Below, one piece after another: positions 43,721 to 52,410 of a DNA stretch of 64,000 bases. Within the stretch, counting starts at the first letter, position 1. Every line of letters starts with the position of its first letter. The DNA comes from an uncultured Ruminiclostridium sp. (lineage in GTDB: Bacteria > Bacillota > Clostridia > Oscillospirales > Ruminococcaceae): positions 124,001 through 188,000 of the forward strand of contig CAJUQV010000001.1 of assembly GCA_910588335.1 (NCBI GenBank), written 5' to 3'. The translations under genes and the position numbers were made by a program. The notes beneath the pieces are model-generated. The model had not been told where the DNA came from. It saw only the letters and a program-made list of their open reading frames with translations, and made no database searches.

Positions 43721-43780
43721 TTATACCAATCTTTAATCAACCTAATTATTTGTTTATATCTTGATCAAAGATTAGTATTA
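43721..43780. repeat. Family B element, single hairpin
   Basis: TATACCAATCTTTAATCAA and TTGATCAAAGATTAGTATTA, with near-perfect arms. It ends 25 bases before the MecA-like start. Confidence 0.8.
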
Positions 43781-43804
43781 CCTTTCGGAAAGGAATGATA
43801 TAAA

Positions 43805-44392
43805 ATGAAAATAGATATTCTGTCCAAAACTACCCTAAAGCTTACTCTTACTCCGGAGGATATGAGTGAAAACCGTCTTTGTTACGAATCCTTTTCCGAA
43901 CAGGGCGGCCGCTGCCGCCAGACCTTAGGAAAGCTGCTTAAATCCTCCGACAAGCCGGAAGGGGCGGCGATGGCGGCAAGGCTTCTCAACAATGAGCGCC
44001 GTTTGTTCGTGGAGGCTTTTAGGCGCACCGACGGCGGATGTATGCTTTATGTAAGCGCATTGGAGCGTCAGGGTAAAAAGCTTCTGGACAATAGCTGTCA
44101 GGTGTCCCCGATAATATTCAAGCCTTACAGTGAAAAGGATCTGGGTTTCGCCTGCCGCTGTCTTAAGAATGCGGAAAAAGAGGGAGCGGGATTTCATTCA
44201 AAACTGTTTTCCGACGGCGCGGATTACCGTCTGGCGCTGATTCCCATAAATGTATGCTATAACAAGCTTTACGGGGTTCTTAAGGAGTTCGGCGAGGTGT
44301 ACAGAGACGAACTTACCGCGGCTTTTACCGAGGAGCATTTCAGGGTTATCGCGGAGGAACACGGAGCCGAAAAGGCGGGAAGGGTATTTTGA
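43805..44392 (+). CDS. MecA-like ClpC adaptor protein
   Basis: 195 residues. The N-terminus MKIDILSKTTLKLTLTPEDM has the MecA/YpbH pattern. A variable linker and a C-terminal alpha/beta domain (CQVSPIIFKPYSEKDLGFACRCL, ADYRLALIPINVCYNKLYGVLKEFGEVY) match the ClpC-binding region in outline. MecA targets proteins to ClpCP proteolysis. Identity is divergent, so this is a probable rather than firm call. The ribosome site is AAAGGAATG. Confidence 0.6.
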   Translation: MKIDILSKTTLKLTLTPEDMSENRLCYESFSEQGGRCRQTLGKLLKSSDKPEGAAMAARLLNNERRLFVEAFRRTDGGCMLYVSALERQGKKLLDNSCQVSPIIFKPYSEKDLGFACRCLKNAEKEGAGFHSKLFSDGADYRLALIPINVCYNKLYGVLKEFGEVYRDELTAAFTEEHFRVIAEEHGAEKAGRVF

Positions 44393-44395
44393 GTT

Positions 44396-45043
44396 TTAAG
44401 CTTTCAGCTTTTGAATTGCTTCCCTCATATTTTCGGCGCCGAAAAGGTAACTTCCGCTTACCAATACATCGGCTCCCGCTTTTTTAACGAGAGGGGCGGT
44501 TTCGCTGTTTATTCCGCCGTCTACCTCTATCATCAGGGAAGGGCGAAGCTCGTCGGCTTTTTCTCTTATCTGCTTTATTTTCGGAAGTGTGTAATTCAGA
44601 AAACCTTGTCCGCCGTAACCGGGTTCAACCGTCATTACCAGTACAAGTTCGATTTTTTCCAGAAAAGGGTAAACATATTCCGCAGGTGTGGAAGGCTTTA
44701 AAGCTATTCCCGCGTCAAGACCCGCGCGGTGAAGAATATTTACGGTATGATCCGCGTCGCTTTCACTTTCAATATGAAAGGTGATCAGATCGGATCCGCT
44801 TTTGATAAAAAATTCAAGCTGTTTGTCGGGTCGGCTTACCATAAGGTGGGTATCCATAAAAAACTTGTCTTTTTTTACGATGGCTTTTTGTATTTCGGAA
44901 CCAAAGGAGATGTTTTCAACAAATTTCCCGTCCATTACATCATAGTGTATCCAATCCGCACCGCTGTTTTTGGCTCTTACGGCTTCCGCGCCCGGTTCGG
45001 AAAGGTCCGCTCCCAAAAGTGAAGCGCTTACTTTAATATCCAA
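44396..45043 (-). CDS. rpe: Ribulose-phosphate 3-epimerase
   Basis: About 215 residues, a TIM barrel of the pentose phosphate pathway interconverting ribulose-5- and xylulose-5-phosphate. Visible motifs are VSASLLGADLS, DWIHYDVMDGKFVENISFG, MDTHLMVSRPD, MTVEPGYGGQGF, EVDGGINSETAP and GSYLFG. The start is probably TTG at 45043: AAGGA lies seven bases upstream and the protein then begins at the family's usual position. An in-frame ATG at 45085 has no ribosome site and overlaps likely promoter sequence. Confidence 0.95.
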   Translation of the reverse strand: MDIKVSASLLGADLSEPGAEAVRAKNSGADWIHYDVMDGKFVENISFGSEIQKAIVKKDKFFMDTHLMVSRPDKQLEFFIKSGSDLITFHIESESDADHTVNILHRAGLDAGIALKPSTPAEYVYPFLEKIELVLVMTVEPGYGGQGFLNYTLPKIKQIREKADELRPSLMIEVDGGINSETAPLVKKAGADVLVSGSYLFGAENMREAIQKLKA

Positions 45044-45178
45044 TTGTTTTTCCTTCTTTGTTTTAAAATTGAGTGCATTACCCATACAATATACATTATT
45101 ATTTTACTGCATTTTTTTTGATTCGTCAAGTAAATTTGCATTATTTCGTATTATTTCATAAAATCATTAAAATTTCAC

Positions 45179-45207
45179 TTGCTTTTTGCTGTTTTTAGCT
45201 GTATAAT
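45179..45207 (+). promoter_or_regulatory. Sigma-A promoter for yajC
   Basis: TTGCTT, 17 bases, TATAAT, about 54 bases before the ATG. Confidence 0.65.
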
Positions 45208-45260
45208 ATTAAATATGGTAAATAAATACAGTAAATTTTTACAAAAGAAAGGAAAACGCA

Positions 45261-45602
45261 ATGCTTTTCAGATTATTGGTTGAGACTCCATCCGCCGCCG
45301 ATGCGGGAGGAAATACTGTGGTGACTTTACTCACTACTCTGCTTCCCATAGTTCTTATGGTGGTAATTTTTTATTTTCTGCTTATTCGTCCCGAAAAAAA
45401 GCGTTCCAAGAAAATGAAGGATATGCTGGACAATCTTCAGGTGGCGGACGAGGTTGTTACCACAGGGGGGATTATAGGGCGTGTGCTTTCCGTTAAGGAG
45501 GATACAGTGCTTATCGAGACGGGAAGCGACAGAACAAGGCTACGCGTGCTCAGATCTTCCATTGCGGAAAACAGAACGGTACATGACGAGGTGCAGTCTT
45601 AA
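45261..45602 (+). CDS. yajC: Preprotein translocase subunit YajC
   Basis: 113 residues. One membrane segment (LLPIVLMVVIFYFLLIRPEKKRSKKMKDML, about 28-50) precedes the conserved LQVADEVVTTGGIIGRVLSVKEDTVLIETG domain. It is an accessory of the SecDF-YajC complex. It stands alone here, without secD or secF, ending at a terminator. Confidence 0.93.
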   Translation: MLFRLLVETPSAADAGGNTVVTLLTTLLPIVLMVVIFYFLLIRPEKKRSKKMKDMLDNLQVADEVVTTGGIIGRVLSVKEDTVLIETGSDRTRLRVLRSSIAENRTVHDEVQS

Positions 45603-45671
45603 CGGACGGTTACTTTCCTCGTTTGCTGCCGAAAAAGTATAAATATATAAATTTTGGAAGGAAAAGAGGCT

Positions 45672-45700
45672 TGCAGAAAAACCATAATGGTTTTTCTGCA
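45672..45700. repeat. Perfect palindrome
   Basis: TGCAGAAAAACCAT pairs with ATGGTTTTTCTGCA, between yajC and its likely terminator. Confidence 0.6.
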
Positions 45701-45717
45701 AATCGCAATCAAGTTTT

Positions 45718-45759
45718 AAAATCGCGGCAAAGCAATGCTCTGCGCGATTTTTATTTTTT
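45718..45759 (+). terminator. Intrinsic terminator after yajC
   Basis: AAATCGCG...CGCGATTTTTATTTTTT with an internal GCA/TGC stem. Confidence 0.7.
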
Positions 45760-45973
45760 GGAGCTATGCCCAAAAACAAGTTGACTCGGATTTGTTTTTA
45801 AAAAATTAACCCAAAAGAAAAATAAGCAGTTTTTGAGTACAACAAATAAACAGACAGTTTGTATTCAATTAAGCCGCAACTTTACCCGCGGATTTTCGCA
45901 TATTATATTATTGCTTTCCCAATTAATATTGAAGTTTTTGGGAAAATTGGCAGGGAATTTTATGAAAATATGA

Positions 45974-46007
45974 AAAAGCGACATAATTTTTTCTTTTATG
46001 TCGCTTT
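45974..46007. terminator. Hairpin upstream of the GH36 gene
   Basis: AAAGCGACATAA pairs with TTATGTCGCTTT around a T-rich loop. It could be a terminator or leader structure. The rest of 45760-46080 shows no gene; TATATAATG near 46032 may be a -10 element. Confidence 0.45.
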
Positions 46008-46080
46008 ATGGTCTTATTTTATTTTTTTCAGAGTATATAATGATTTTGATACTTTGTAATGCCAAAAAAGGAGGATTACT

Positions 46081-47916
46081 ATGGAATTTTATTGTGAATT
46101 CAAAACCCGTGAATCAAATTTCAACAGCGGATTTACCAACGGCATGACAATGACGGGAAGCGATTCGGTGAATCATAGCCGAAAAATATCCGAGGACAAG
46201 GAAAAAACCGTTTTCGAATATATGGGAAACACCGTGGAATGCTTTCATATTAAAAAAGGGAATGTTACCGAATGTTATTCAAGATTTGTCAATAACGGCG
46301 AAGAATCGGTCACTCTGGATATGATTTCTTCCTTTGCCATAAGGGATATTTACGCCGACGTGATTCATAGGGCGGCTTCCTTCTGGAGCGCCGAAGGCAG
46401 GCTTATAAGTCAGAGGCTTGTGGATATGAATATGGAACAGGCCTGGTTGGGCGCTTCGGTTCGATTTGAGAAATTCGGACAGTTAGGGTCGATGCCCGTA
46501 AGAAAGTGGTTTCCGTTTATCGTTCTGGAAAATACCTCAAAAAGTGAATTTATCGGGGTTCAGCTTTACTGCTCCGCAAGCTGGCAGATAGAGCTTTTCA
46601 GAAGAGAGGAGCCTTTGTCTCTCAGCGGAGGGCTGGCGGATTACGATTTTGGGCACTGGTGCAAAAAAGTGGAGCCTAAGGAAGTATTTATTACTCCCAA
46701 AGCGGTGATTGCAACGGGAAAATCATTGGAAGAGGTTTGCGACAGGCTTGTTAAAGCGCAAAAACCGCGCATTGCCGAACCCGATAAAGAGATGCCCGTT
46801 ATTTTTAACGAATACTGCACCACTTGGGGCGATCCCACGGAGGAGAAGCTTCGGAAAATAGCGGAAAGGCTTGACGGAAGCGGGGTCAAATACCTTGTTA
46901 TAGACAGCGGATGGTATAAAGAGGAGGGAAGGGACTGGAGCGGTTCCATCGGCGACTGGAATATCAGCAAAGCAATATTCCCGGATGGACTCAAGAAAAC
47001 CACCGATATGATAAAATCTCACGGGCTTATTCCGGGTCTTTGGTTCGAGCATGAAAACGTAGGCTGGGCTTCCCGCTCCTACCATAATACCGATCATCTT
47101 TTAAAGCGTTTCGGAACGCCGATTGCGTCGGGCGGAAGAAGATTCTGGGATATGAGAGACCCGTGGGTTATTGATTATCTTAATGAGAAGGTAATCGGGA
47201 TTCTTAAGGAAAACGGATTCGGTTATCTTAAGATAGATTACAACGACAGCATAGGAATAGGCTGCGACGGGGCGGAAAGCTTGGGCGAGGGGTTAAGGCA
47301 GACCGTGGCGGCTTCTGAGGATTTTTTGAGAATTCTTGCGGAGGAAATGCCTGAGCTTGTAATAGAAAACTGTTCCAGCGGGGGACACAGGCTAGTTCCA
47401 TCCATGATGGAGCTGTCATCCATGGCAAGCTTTTCCGACGCTCACGAATGCAAATGTATTCCCATAATTGCGGCAAATCTTCACAGGCTAATACGGCCGG
47501 AGCAAAGTCAGATATGGGCTGTACTTAAGGGATATGATGACATTCACCGTATCAGATACAGCTTGTGCGCGGGATTTCTCGGAAGACTGTGTCTCAGCGG
47601 AGATATTTTCGATATTTCGGAGGAAAATTGGAAAGAGACCCTCAGCGCCATAGCGTTTTACGATAAAGTAAAAGAGATAATAAGAAGCGGATTCACGCGT
47701 GTTATAAGGTGTAACGCCGACAGCTACGGAAAGCCGCAGGGGTATCAGGCAGTTCTCAGGACATTTGAAAACAGAGAACTACTGGTAGTTCATACCTTTG
47801 AAAACGGAGCCAATCCCGATATTGACGATCTTCTTGAGGGGAAAAAAATAATTGAGGAATGGGGAAACGAGTTGTCGAAAGATTTCAGAGGAAGGGTGTT
47901 TTTGCTTGAAAATTGA
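46081..47916 (+). CDS. GH36 alpha-galactosidase-like glycoside hydrolase
   Basis: 611 residues, no signal peptide, so intracellular. An N-terminal beta-sandwich (1-230) is followed by a TIM barrel with VIFNEYCTTWGDPTEEKL, YLVIDSGWYKEEG and GLWFEHENVG. The nucleophile is in YLKIDYNDS (about 385) and a conserved ENCSSGGHRLVPSMMEL segment precedes the acid/base in SFSDAHE. This is the GH36/melibiase pattern, acting on alpha-galactosides such as raffinose-family sugars. ATG follows AAAGGAGG. The next gene starts inside its last codons. Confidence 0.88.
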   Translation: MEFYCEFKTRESNFNSGFTNGMTMTGSDSVNHSRKISEDKEKTVFEYMGNTVECFHIKKGNVTECYSRFVNNGEESVTLDMISSFAIRDIYADVIHRAASFWSAEGRLISQRLVDMNMEQAWLGASVRFEKFGQLGSMPVRKWFPFIVLENTSKSEFIGVQLYCSASWQIELFRREEPLSLSGGLADYDFGHWCKKVEPKEVFITPKAVIATGKSLEEVCDRLVKAQKPRIAEPDKEMPVIFNEYCTTWGDPTEEKLRKIAERLDGSGVKYLVIDSGWYKEEGRDWSGSIGDWNISKAIFPDGLKKTTDMIKSHGLIPGLWFEHENVGWASRSYHNTDHLLKRFGTPIASGGRRFWDMRDPWVIDYLNEKVIGILKENGFGYLKIDYNDSIGIGCDGAESLGEGLRQTVAASEDFLRILAEEMPELVIENCSSGGHRLVPSMMELSSMASFSDAHECKCIPIIAANLHRLIRPEQSQIWAVLKGYDDIHRIRYSLCAGFLGRLCLSGDIFDISEENWKETLSAIAFYDKVKEIIRSGFTRVIRCNADSYGKPQGYQAVLRTFENRELLVVHTFENGANPDIDDLLEGKKIIEEWGNELSKDFRGRVFLLEN

Positions 47917-48967
47917 AAATAAAAATGAAAATCTCATACCGATTATCCATCGGCTTGTAACCAACAATAAAGGCGAAAATTATTGGTTTAACGCGTGCGC
48001 TGGGTACGTGATGGAATGTCTTGGAGAAAAGGATTATGATTATTCGTTTTTCGCGGGCATTACCGGAGACAATTTTACGCAGCATTATAAATTCGGTTTT
48101 TACGGAGACGGTGTAAGCGCATATCCCGAGTTTTACGGTGAAGGGGAATTTTTCAGGAATATATTTGCAATATGCGGATACGAAGCCGACTATGTTTTTG
48201 TACGGGATATGGCGGAAAACAGGGAAAAATATTTAAATGAGATAGTCAGATATATAGACATGGGAATACCGGTTATATCCTTGGGCTCTGACGTTCGTCC
48301 TACCGGAGTTTATGTGGGCTATGAGGAAGGCGGAGAGGTGCTTTTATATATGTCAGGAGAAAATGATGAACCAAAGCGTATTTCCGCCGATATAGCAATG
48401 AAAAAAAACGGTTCGCGCAGCGGTGATTTTACTTTAACGGAGGAAAAGAATCCGGATAATGACGCTTGTATTTTCGTGAGAGAAAAGAAAGAATCTGTTC
48501 CTTTGGCAGATATTTACCGTAAAACGATATTTAAACTGCCCGAACTGCTTACCGTAAATAATGAAAAATTTTGTTTCGGCGCGGCAGCGTTCCGCAAATG
48601 GGCTGACGATATTGACAGCGGAATTTTTGACGAAATGGAGATCGAAAAATTTGACGGATGGGGTATGTATCAGAATTTTGTATGTGTTTTAGCAACCAAC
48701 GGAAGCTGCTGTTTTAATTTTCTAAATAAGGCGCTGGAGCTTAACCCGGATATGAATTTTCTGAGGGAAATCAGTGATTTATACCGTAAAACGGGAGCTA
48801 TGTGGGGAGAGCTTGAAGAAATTGGGGGAGGGTTTAATATCAGTCTCGAAACGCTGCAAAATAAAGAAAAAAGGGCAAAGATTACTGAGAAGCTGCGTGA
48901 TTTTGCATATGTGTTTGATGATATTGTAAATGTTTTGAAAAAGGGTAAAATGAGCTGTAAAAATTAA
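47906..48967 (+). CDS. Papain-like or BtrH-like protein of unknown function
   Basis: About 353 residues if translation starts at TTG 47906, with AGGAAGG ten bases upstream and an 11-base overlap with the GH36 gene. The N-terminal half contains a candidate catalytic cysteine in WFNACAGYVMECLGE (about 33) and GIPVISLGSDVRPTGVYVGY, where a histidine would be expected in C39 peptidases. This recalls BtrH-type acyltransferase/cysteine-peptidase folds, but the catalytic His cannot be fixed. The C-terminal half is helical. Coupling to GH36 suggests a shared metabolic role (inference). Confidence 0.6.
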   Translation: MKIENKNENLIPIIHRLVTNNKGENYWFNACAGYVMECLGEKDYDYSFFAGITGDNFTQHYKFGFYGDGVSAYPEFYGEGEFFRNIFAICGYEADYVFVRDMAENREKYLNEIVRYIDMGIPVISLGSDVRPTGVYVGYEEGGEVLLYMSGENDEPKRISADIAMKKNGSRSGDFTLTEEKNPDNDACIFVREKKESVPLADIYRKTIFKLPELLTVNNEKFCFGAAAFRKWADDIDSGIFDEMEIEKFDGWGMYQNFVCVLATNGSCCFNFLNKALELNPDMNFLREISDLYRKTGAMWGELEEIGGGFNISLETLQNKEKRAKITEKLRDFAYVFDDIVNVLKKGKMSCKN

Positions 48968-49057
48968 TTTTTCTGAAAGCGTTTTGAAGTTTCCTTCCGA
49001 ATAACAACAAATAACACCATTTTCTCACACTTCTTCAAAGGATGATAGGGTTTACAA

Positions 49058-49121
49058 AGAGACTAAGCACCTTTGACAGATGCACGAAGGCAGCGAAACT
49101 CCCTTAACGACAAAGGTCTCT
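49058..49121. other. Bulged stem-loop, possible structured RNA
   Basis: AGAGAC-bulge-CCTTTG pairs with CAAAGGTCTCT, enclosing about 35 bases with a GCACGAAGGC-type inner loop. It lies between convergent genes (48968-49309), so it could be a 3' UTR structure. It matches no riboswitch class I can name. A perfect DnaA box TTATCCACA is at 49226. Nothing else is seen in the gap. Confidence 0.35.
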
Positions 49122-49309
49122 CCGCAAAACTGTGAATAAAAAAATCCTTTTGGAATTTTTTGGAACGGGAACGCCTGCAATAGAAAGAGTCACTTGTTTT
49201 GATAAGCACACGTTTTTGTCAGGAGTTATCCACAAACGATAAATGCTCTTTTACATTCACTTTTTTTTCACAAAAACTAACCGACACTTCGGTAATAAAT
49301 AATATATTC

Positions 49310-50161
49310 TTACTTTTTCCACCGTTTAAGCTCCGGCATAACCGTTTTCAGATTCTCTCTCGCTTCCTCCTCCGTTTTACATACTCCGTCCTCAATAAGA
49401 AATGGAATACAGCTTTCAATACATCCCTCCAACGTCTGATTTTTCGTAAAGCCTCCGTTTGCAAAACAGTATTTACAGTATTCTTTATTGAGACTTCCAT
49501 CGGCGTTGGTTCCAAAATCGCTTTCTTTCATATTCATTCCACAACTCTGGCAGATGTTTTCGTTCATATGATATCCTCCTGTAATTTCAACAACGTTGTT
49601 GTCGGGATCGATAAGATGGAAATAATGATAAGTTGGATACGCTTCCCGTATATCGCTTACTTTTCCGATTTTCAGGGCTTTTATACGCTCATATTCTGCG
49701 TTTAGATCTTCAACCCAGAAATTCAGAACAAATTTATAAGGGCTGTTCAGATCTGTATTGTGTCCGATAAGATTTTCCTCGTTCATTAGGGCAATACACT
49801 TGTTGTCGACATAAAATTCAACAAACTTGTTTCCGCTTCTGCATCTGTTGTCAACTTTAACGTCAAGAAATCTTTCATAGAAATCCACGGATCTTTCAAA
49901 ATTCTTGACGATAAGGTAAACGCTGCCTAAATGAAGCGGATTTTTCTTTTCGACATTCGATACGGTGTTATTAAGCAGAATAGCGTCGGTGGAAACGTCA
50001 AAAAGCTCGCTCATTCTTATAATCTTTTCCACATCTGGAACTGCCTGACCCAGTTCCCATTTCGATACCGACTGTCGGGAAACCTCCAGCATTTCAGCCA
50101 GACGCTCCTGAGTAAGACCTTTTTGTATGCGAAGCTTTTGTATCTGTTCGGCTATCGTCAT
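49310..50161 (-). CDS. Three-domain fusion: HTH, glyoxalase-like (VOC), zinc ribbon
   Basis: 283 residues. Residues 1-62 are an XRE helix-turn-helix (LRIQKGLTQERLAEMLEVSRQSVSKWE). Residues 74-192 form a VOC/glyoxalase domain (LGSVYLIVKNFERSVDFYERFLDVKV ... FHLIDPDNNVVEITGGYH). Residues 200-283 are a putative zinc-ribbon domain (CQSCGMNMKESDFGTNADGSLNKEYCKYCFANGGF). Each part is a recognised family, and the two C-terminal parts often occur singly as small enzymes. The fusion suggests a ligand-sensing transcription factor whose VOC domain binds the effector (inference). It is monocistronic and convergent with the gene to its left. Confidence 0.85.
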   Translation of the reverse strand: MTIAEQIQKLRIQKGLTQERLAEMLEVSRQSVSKWELGQAVPDVEKIIRMSELFDVSTDAILLNNTVSNVEKKNPLHLGSVYLIVKNFERSVDFYERFLDVKVDNRCRSGNKFVEFYVDNKCIALMNEENLIGHNTDLNSPYKFVLNFWVEDLNAEYERIKALKIGKVSDIREAYPTYHYFHLIDPDNNVVEITGGYHMNENICQSCGMNMKESDFGTNADGSLNKEYCKYCFANGGFTKNQTLEGCIESCIPFLIEDGVCKTEEEARENLKTVMPELKRWKK

Positions 50162-50371
50162 TTTTTCGGTTTTCCTTTCTTTTTTTGTGATGCTATTTTA
50201 TCATATATTGTTTTTGCTTTCAACCAACTTTAATTGGAATTTATGCAACTTACGGTTGCAGCGTAGAAATATTTTCATATATTATTCTGTTTATATTCAT
50301 TGCTTTTTCATATTTGGACAGTACAATATTTATCCCTTAAAAAACAGTTTGTGAAAGGAGCGGTTAAATAT

Positions 50372-51247
50372 ATGACAAATAATATATGGTCAAGGTACAT
50401 ACAGGGGGCGAATACACTTTATTACTCCCGCAAGCTTAGATTTGACGATATGTTTAAGGAAAGGTGGAAAAGTGTTTTTGATCTGGACGACGGGAAAAGG
50501 CTGAAAATTCTCGAAATAGGGTGCGGACCCGGAGCCTTGGCGGGAGCGTTTCACCGTTGGTATCCAAACGCTGAAATAACCGCTGTTGACCGTGACGAAG
50601 ATCTGATACGCTTTGCGCGGGAACACGAAAAGGGGATTGAATTTGTCGGGGGAGACGCCTTGTCGCTGCCCTTCGCTGAGGGAAGCTTTGACGTGGTTAT
50701 TTCCAATACGGTATGTGAACATATAGAGCCAAAAGGTTTTTACGGAGAACAGCTCAGGGTACTGAAAAAAGGCGGGTTTTGTCTTGTGTTGTCTTCGAGA
50801 AAAGGAATAAACGGTACAAAATATAAGGATTTGACCGAATATGAGGAAAATTTCTGGGAAAAAACAAAAAAATACGATGATTCCATTGAAAAATATGCCG
50901 TGGGTAAATATTCGGCACTGGAGTCGGAGATGCCGGTTATTATGGAAAAGTACGGATTTGGTAATGTAAGTACGGATTTTGTAACTATTGCTTTAACTCC
51001 GGACGATCCTAAGTTTTCTTCAGAGCTTGCGCATAATATAATAAATTCGGACAGGTATTCGGACATTGAAAGGCTGGATTCGGTGATTTGTTCTTATCCG
51101 GAGCATTTTACCGAGGGGGAAATAGAAATAATGAAGAGTATCGCAAACGAGAGGTATGATGAAAGAATAAAAAAATATGAAAAAGGAGAAAGGGTGTGGG
51201 ATACCAATGTTTTGGTTATTATGGTGCTTAGAGGGAAGAAGTTTTAA
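50372..51247 (+). CDS. SAM-dependent methyltransferase
   Basis: About 291 residues from ATG at 50372, AAAGGAG upstream. It is a class I Rossmann methyltransferase: motif I ILEIGCGPGALAGAF (about 46-58), the acidic residue after strand 2 in TAVDRDED, motif GDALSLPF and motif IV FDVVISNTVCEHI. The C-terminal 110 residues are a less conserved cap that may set the acceptor. The substrate cannot be read. It stands alone, divergent from the HTH fusion. Confidence 0.85.
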   Translation: MTNNIWSRYIQGANTLYYSRKLRFDDMFKERWKSVFDLDDGKRLKILEIGCGPGALAGAFHRWYPNAEITAVDRDEDLIRFAREHEKGIEFVGGDALSLPFAEGSFDVVISNTVCEHIEPKGFYGEQLRVLKKGGFCLVLSSRKGINGTKYKDLTEYEENFWEKTKKYDDSIEKYAVGKYSALESEMPVIMEKYGFGNVSTDFVTIALTPDDPKFSSELAHNIINSDRYSDIERLDSVICSYPEHFTEGEIEIMKSIANERYDERIKKYEKGERVWDTNVLVIMVLRGKKF

Positions 51248-51358
51248 AAAAGAATTTATAAAATTGAATTATTGTTCTGGTATACTCAGAAGAAAACAAG
51301 TGTTTATCAACAGATGGAATTTCCTCTCTTGCATGGATTTACCAATTTTGAAACCCCA

Positions 51359-51384
51359 CTTTCTTTTTGTATAACAAAAAGAAG
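51359..51384 (+). terminator. Hairpin after the methyltransferase
   Basis: CTTTCTTTTTGT pairs with ACAAAAAGAAG. Confidence 0.4.
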
Positions 51385-51414
51385 AATCGATTGAACTTTT
51401 AGTCTTTACAAAGT

Positions 51415-51458
51415 ATTAGGCTGTAAAAAGATTTAAGTCTTTTTACAGCCTAATTTTT
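51415..51458. terminator. Bidirectional intrinsic terminator
   Basis: ATTAGGCTGTAAAAAGA pairs with TCTTTTTACAGCCTAAT, with TTTTT after it on the + strand and a T-rich tract on the minus strand. It lies between the convergent methyltransferase and ABC permease genes. Confidence 0.85.
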
Positions 51459-51471
51459 AAATGTTAGAAAC

Positions 51472-52410
51472 TCAAAGATTTATTTCTTCTCCCCCTCTGT
51501 TATCCACCCTTTTGGCCGAGATAACAAACACCGTAATAAAATAACATAAAATCATAATAAGCAGACTTACCCCGATACTGCCCCAGATATTGACCATATC
51601 CGCTTCGCCCGAAGTCATAATATTGTTTATATCGGACCCTCCCGACATCAGAATATTCTGCGCCTCGTTCTTAAGGGCAAAAGGATGGAATTTATCCGCG
51701 CCGAAGGAGGTAAACAAAAGCGATAGTATGGCTCCCCCTCCGTAAAGAATAATCGTGGCTATTCCCGCTCTCGCGGTGCATAATCCGAGTGTAAAATATA
51801 AGGTTATCATAAACGCATCGTAAACCGCCGCAATAAGGGCAATAAGCAAAAGCTTCATAATATCAAGGTCAAATGTAGAAAAGAAAACAAGCTTGGTTAC
51901 CATCCCCGCCGATATTATTCCCAAAAAAGAGAAAAGAGCCGCTGCTGCCGGATATACCAAAAATTTTGGAAGTACATACAGCTTAGTAGAAAGCCCAGCG
52001 TTCTGCGGAATTATCATTGAGCGCTTTTTAAGCTCTCCTCCCGCGCTTGACATCGTAACAATCATAAATACAAGCAGAAAAGTTGAGGTGGTATCTCCGA
52101 ACGCACTTAAAATACTCAAAGGCGCAAGATTTTCGTCTCCAAATACCGACATTAAATCGCCGGGATTCATACTTACCGTTTTTTCCTCTTTAAATTCCTT
52201 AGCCGAAGGGGATTCGAGGGTCATATTTATGGAGACTCCGTTTTCGATATCCGATGCGTTAAGGTTATCCAGACTGTTTATCATCATTCCCGAAAGCTTC
52301 ATCAAAAGAGGGGAAGCTATGGCGAAAGCGATAGCCGCTATAATTACTCCGCCCATTTTAAAAGAGCGGGTAAAAAACATCAGTTCCTTTTTTATTCCTG
52401 TTTTAAGCAT
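51472..52410 (-). CDS. ABC-2 type transporter permease
   Basis: 312 residues. One N-terminal membrane segment, an extracytoplasmic loop of about 90 residues (40-130), then five membrane segments form the ABC-2 export permease topology. It pairs with the ATPase whose end overlaps its start by eight bases. The substrate is unknown. A terminator follows directly. Confidence 0.82.
   Translation of the reverse strand: MLKTGIKKELMFFTRSFKMGGVIIAAIAFAIASPLLMKLSGMMINSLDNLNASDIENGVSINMTLESPSAKEFKEEKTVSMNPGDLMSVFGDENLAPLSILSAFGDTTSTFLLVFMIVTMSSAGGELKKRSMIIPQNAGLSTKLYVLPKFLVYPAAAALFSFLGIISAGMVTKLVFFSTFDLDIMKLLLIALIAAVYDAFMITLYFTLGLCTARAGIATIILYGGGAILSLLFTSFGADKFHPFALKNEAQNILMSGGSDINNIMTSGEADMVNIWGSIGVSLLIMILCYFITVFVISAKRVDNRGGEEINL

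Noticed and set aside
49226..49234. Perfect DnaA box TTATCCACA
   Set aside because: A single nine-base match in a convergent gap is expected by chance at about this frequency; no cluster and no dnaA nearby.
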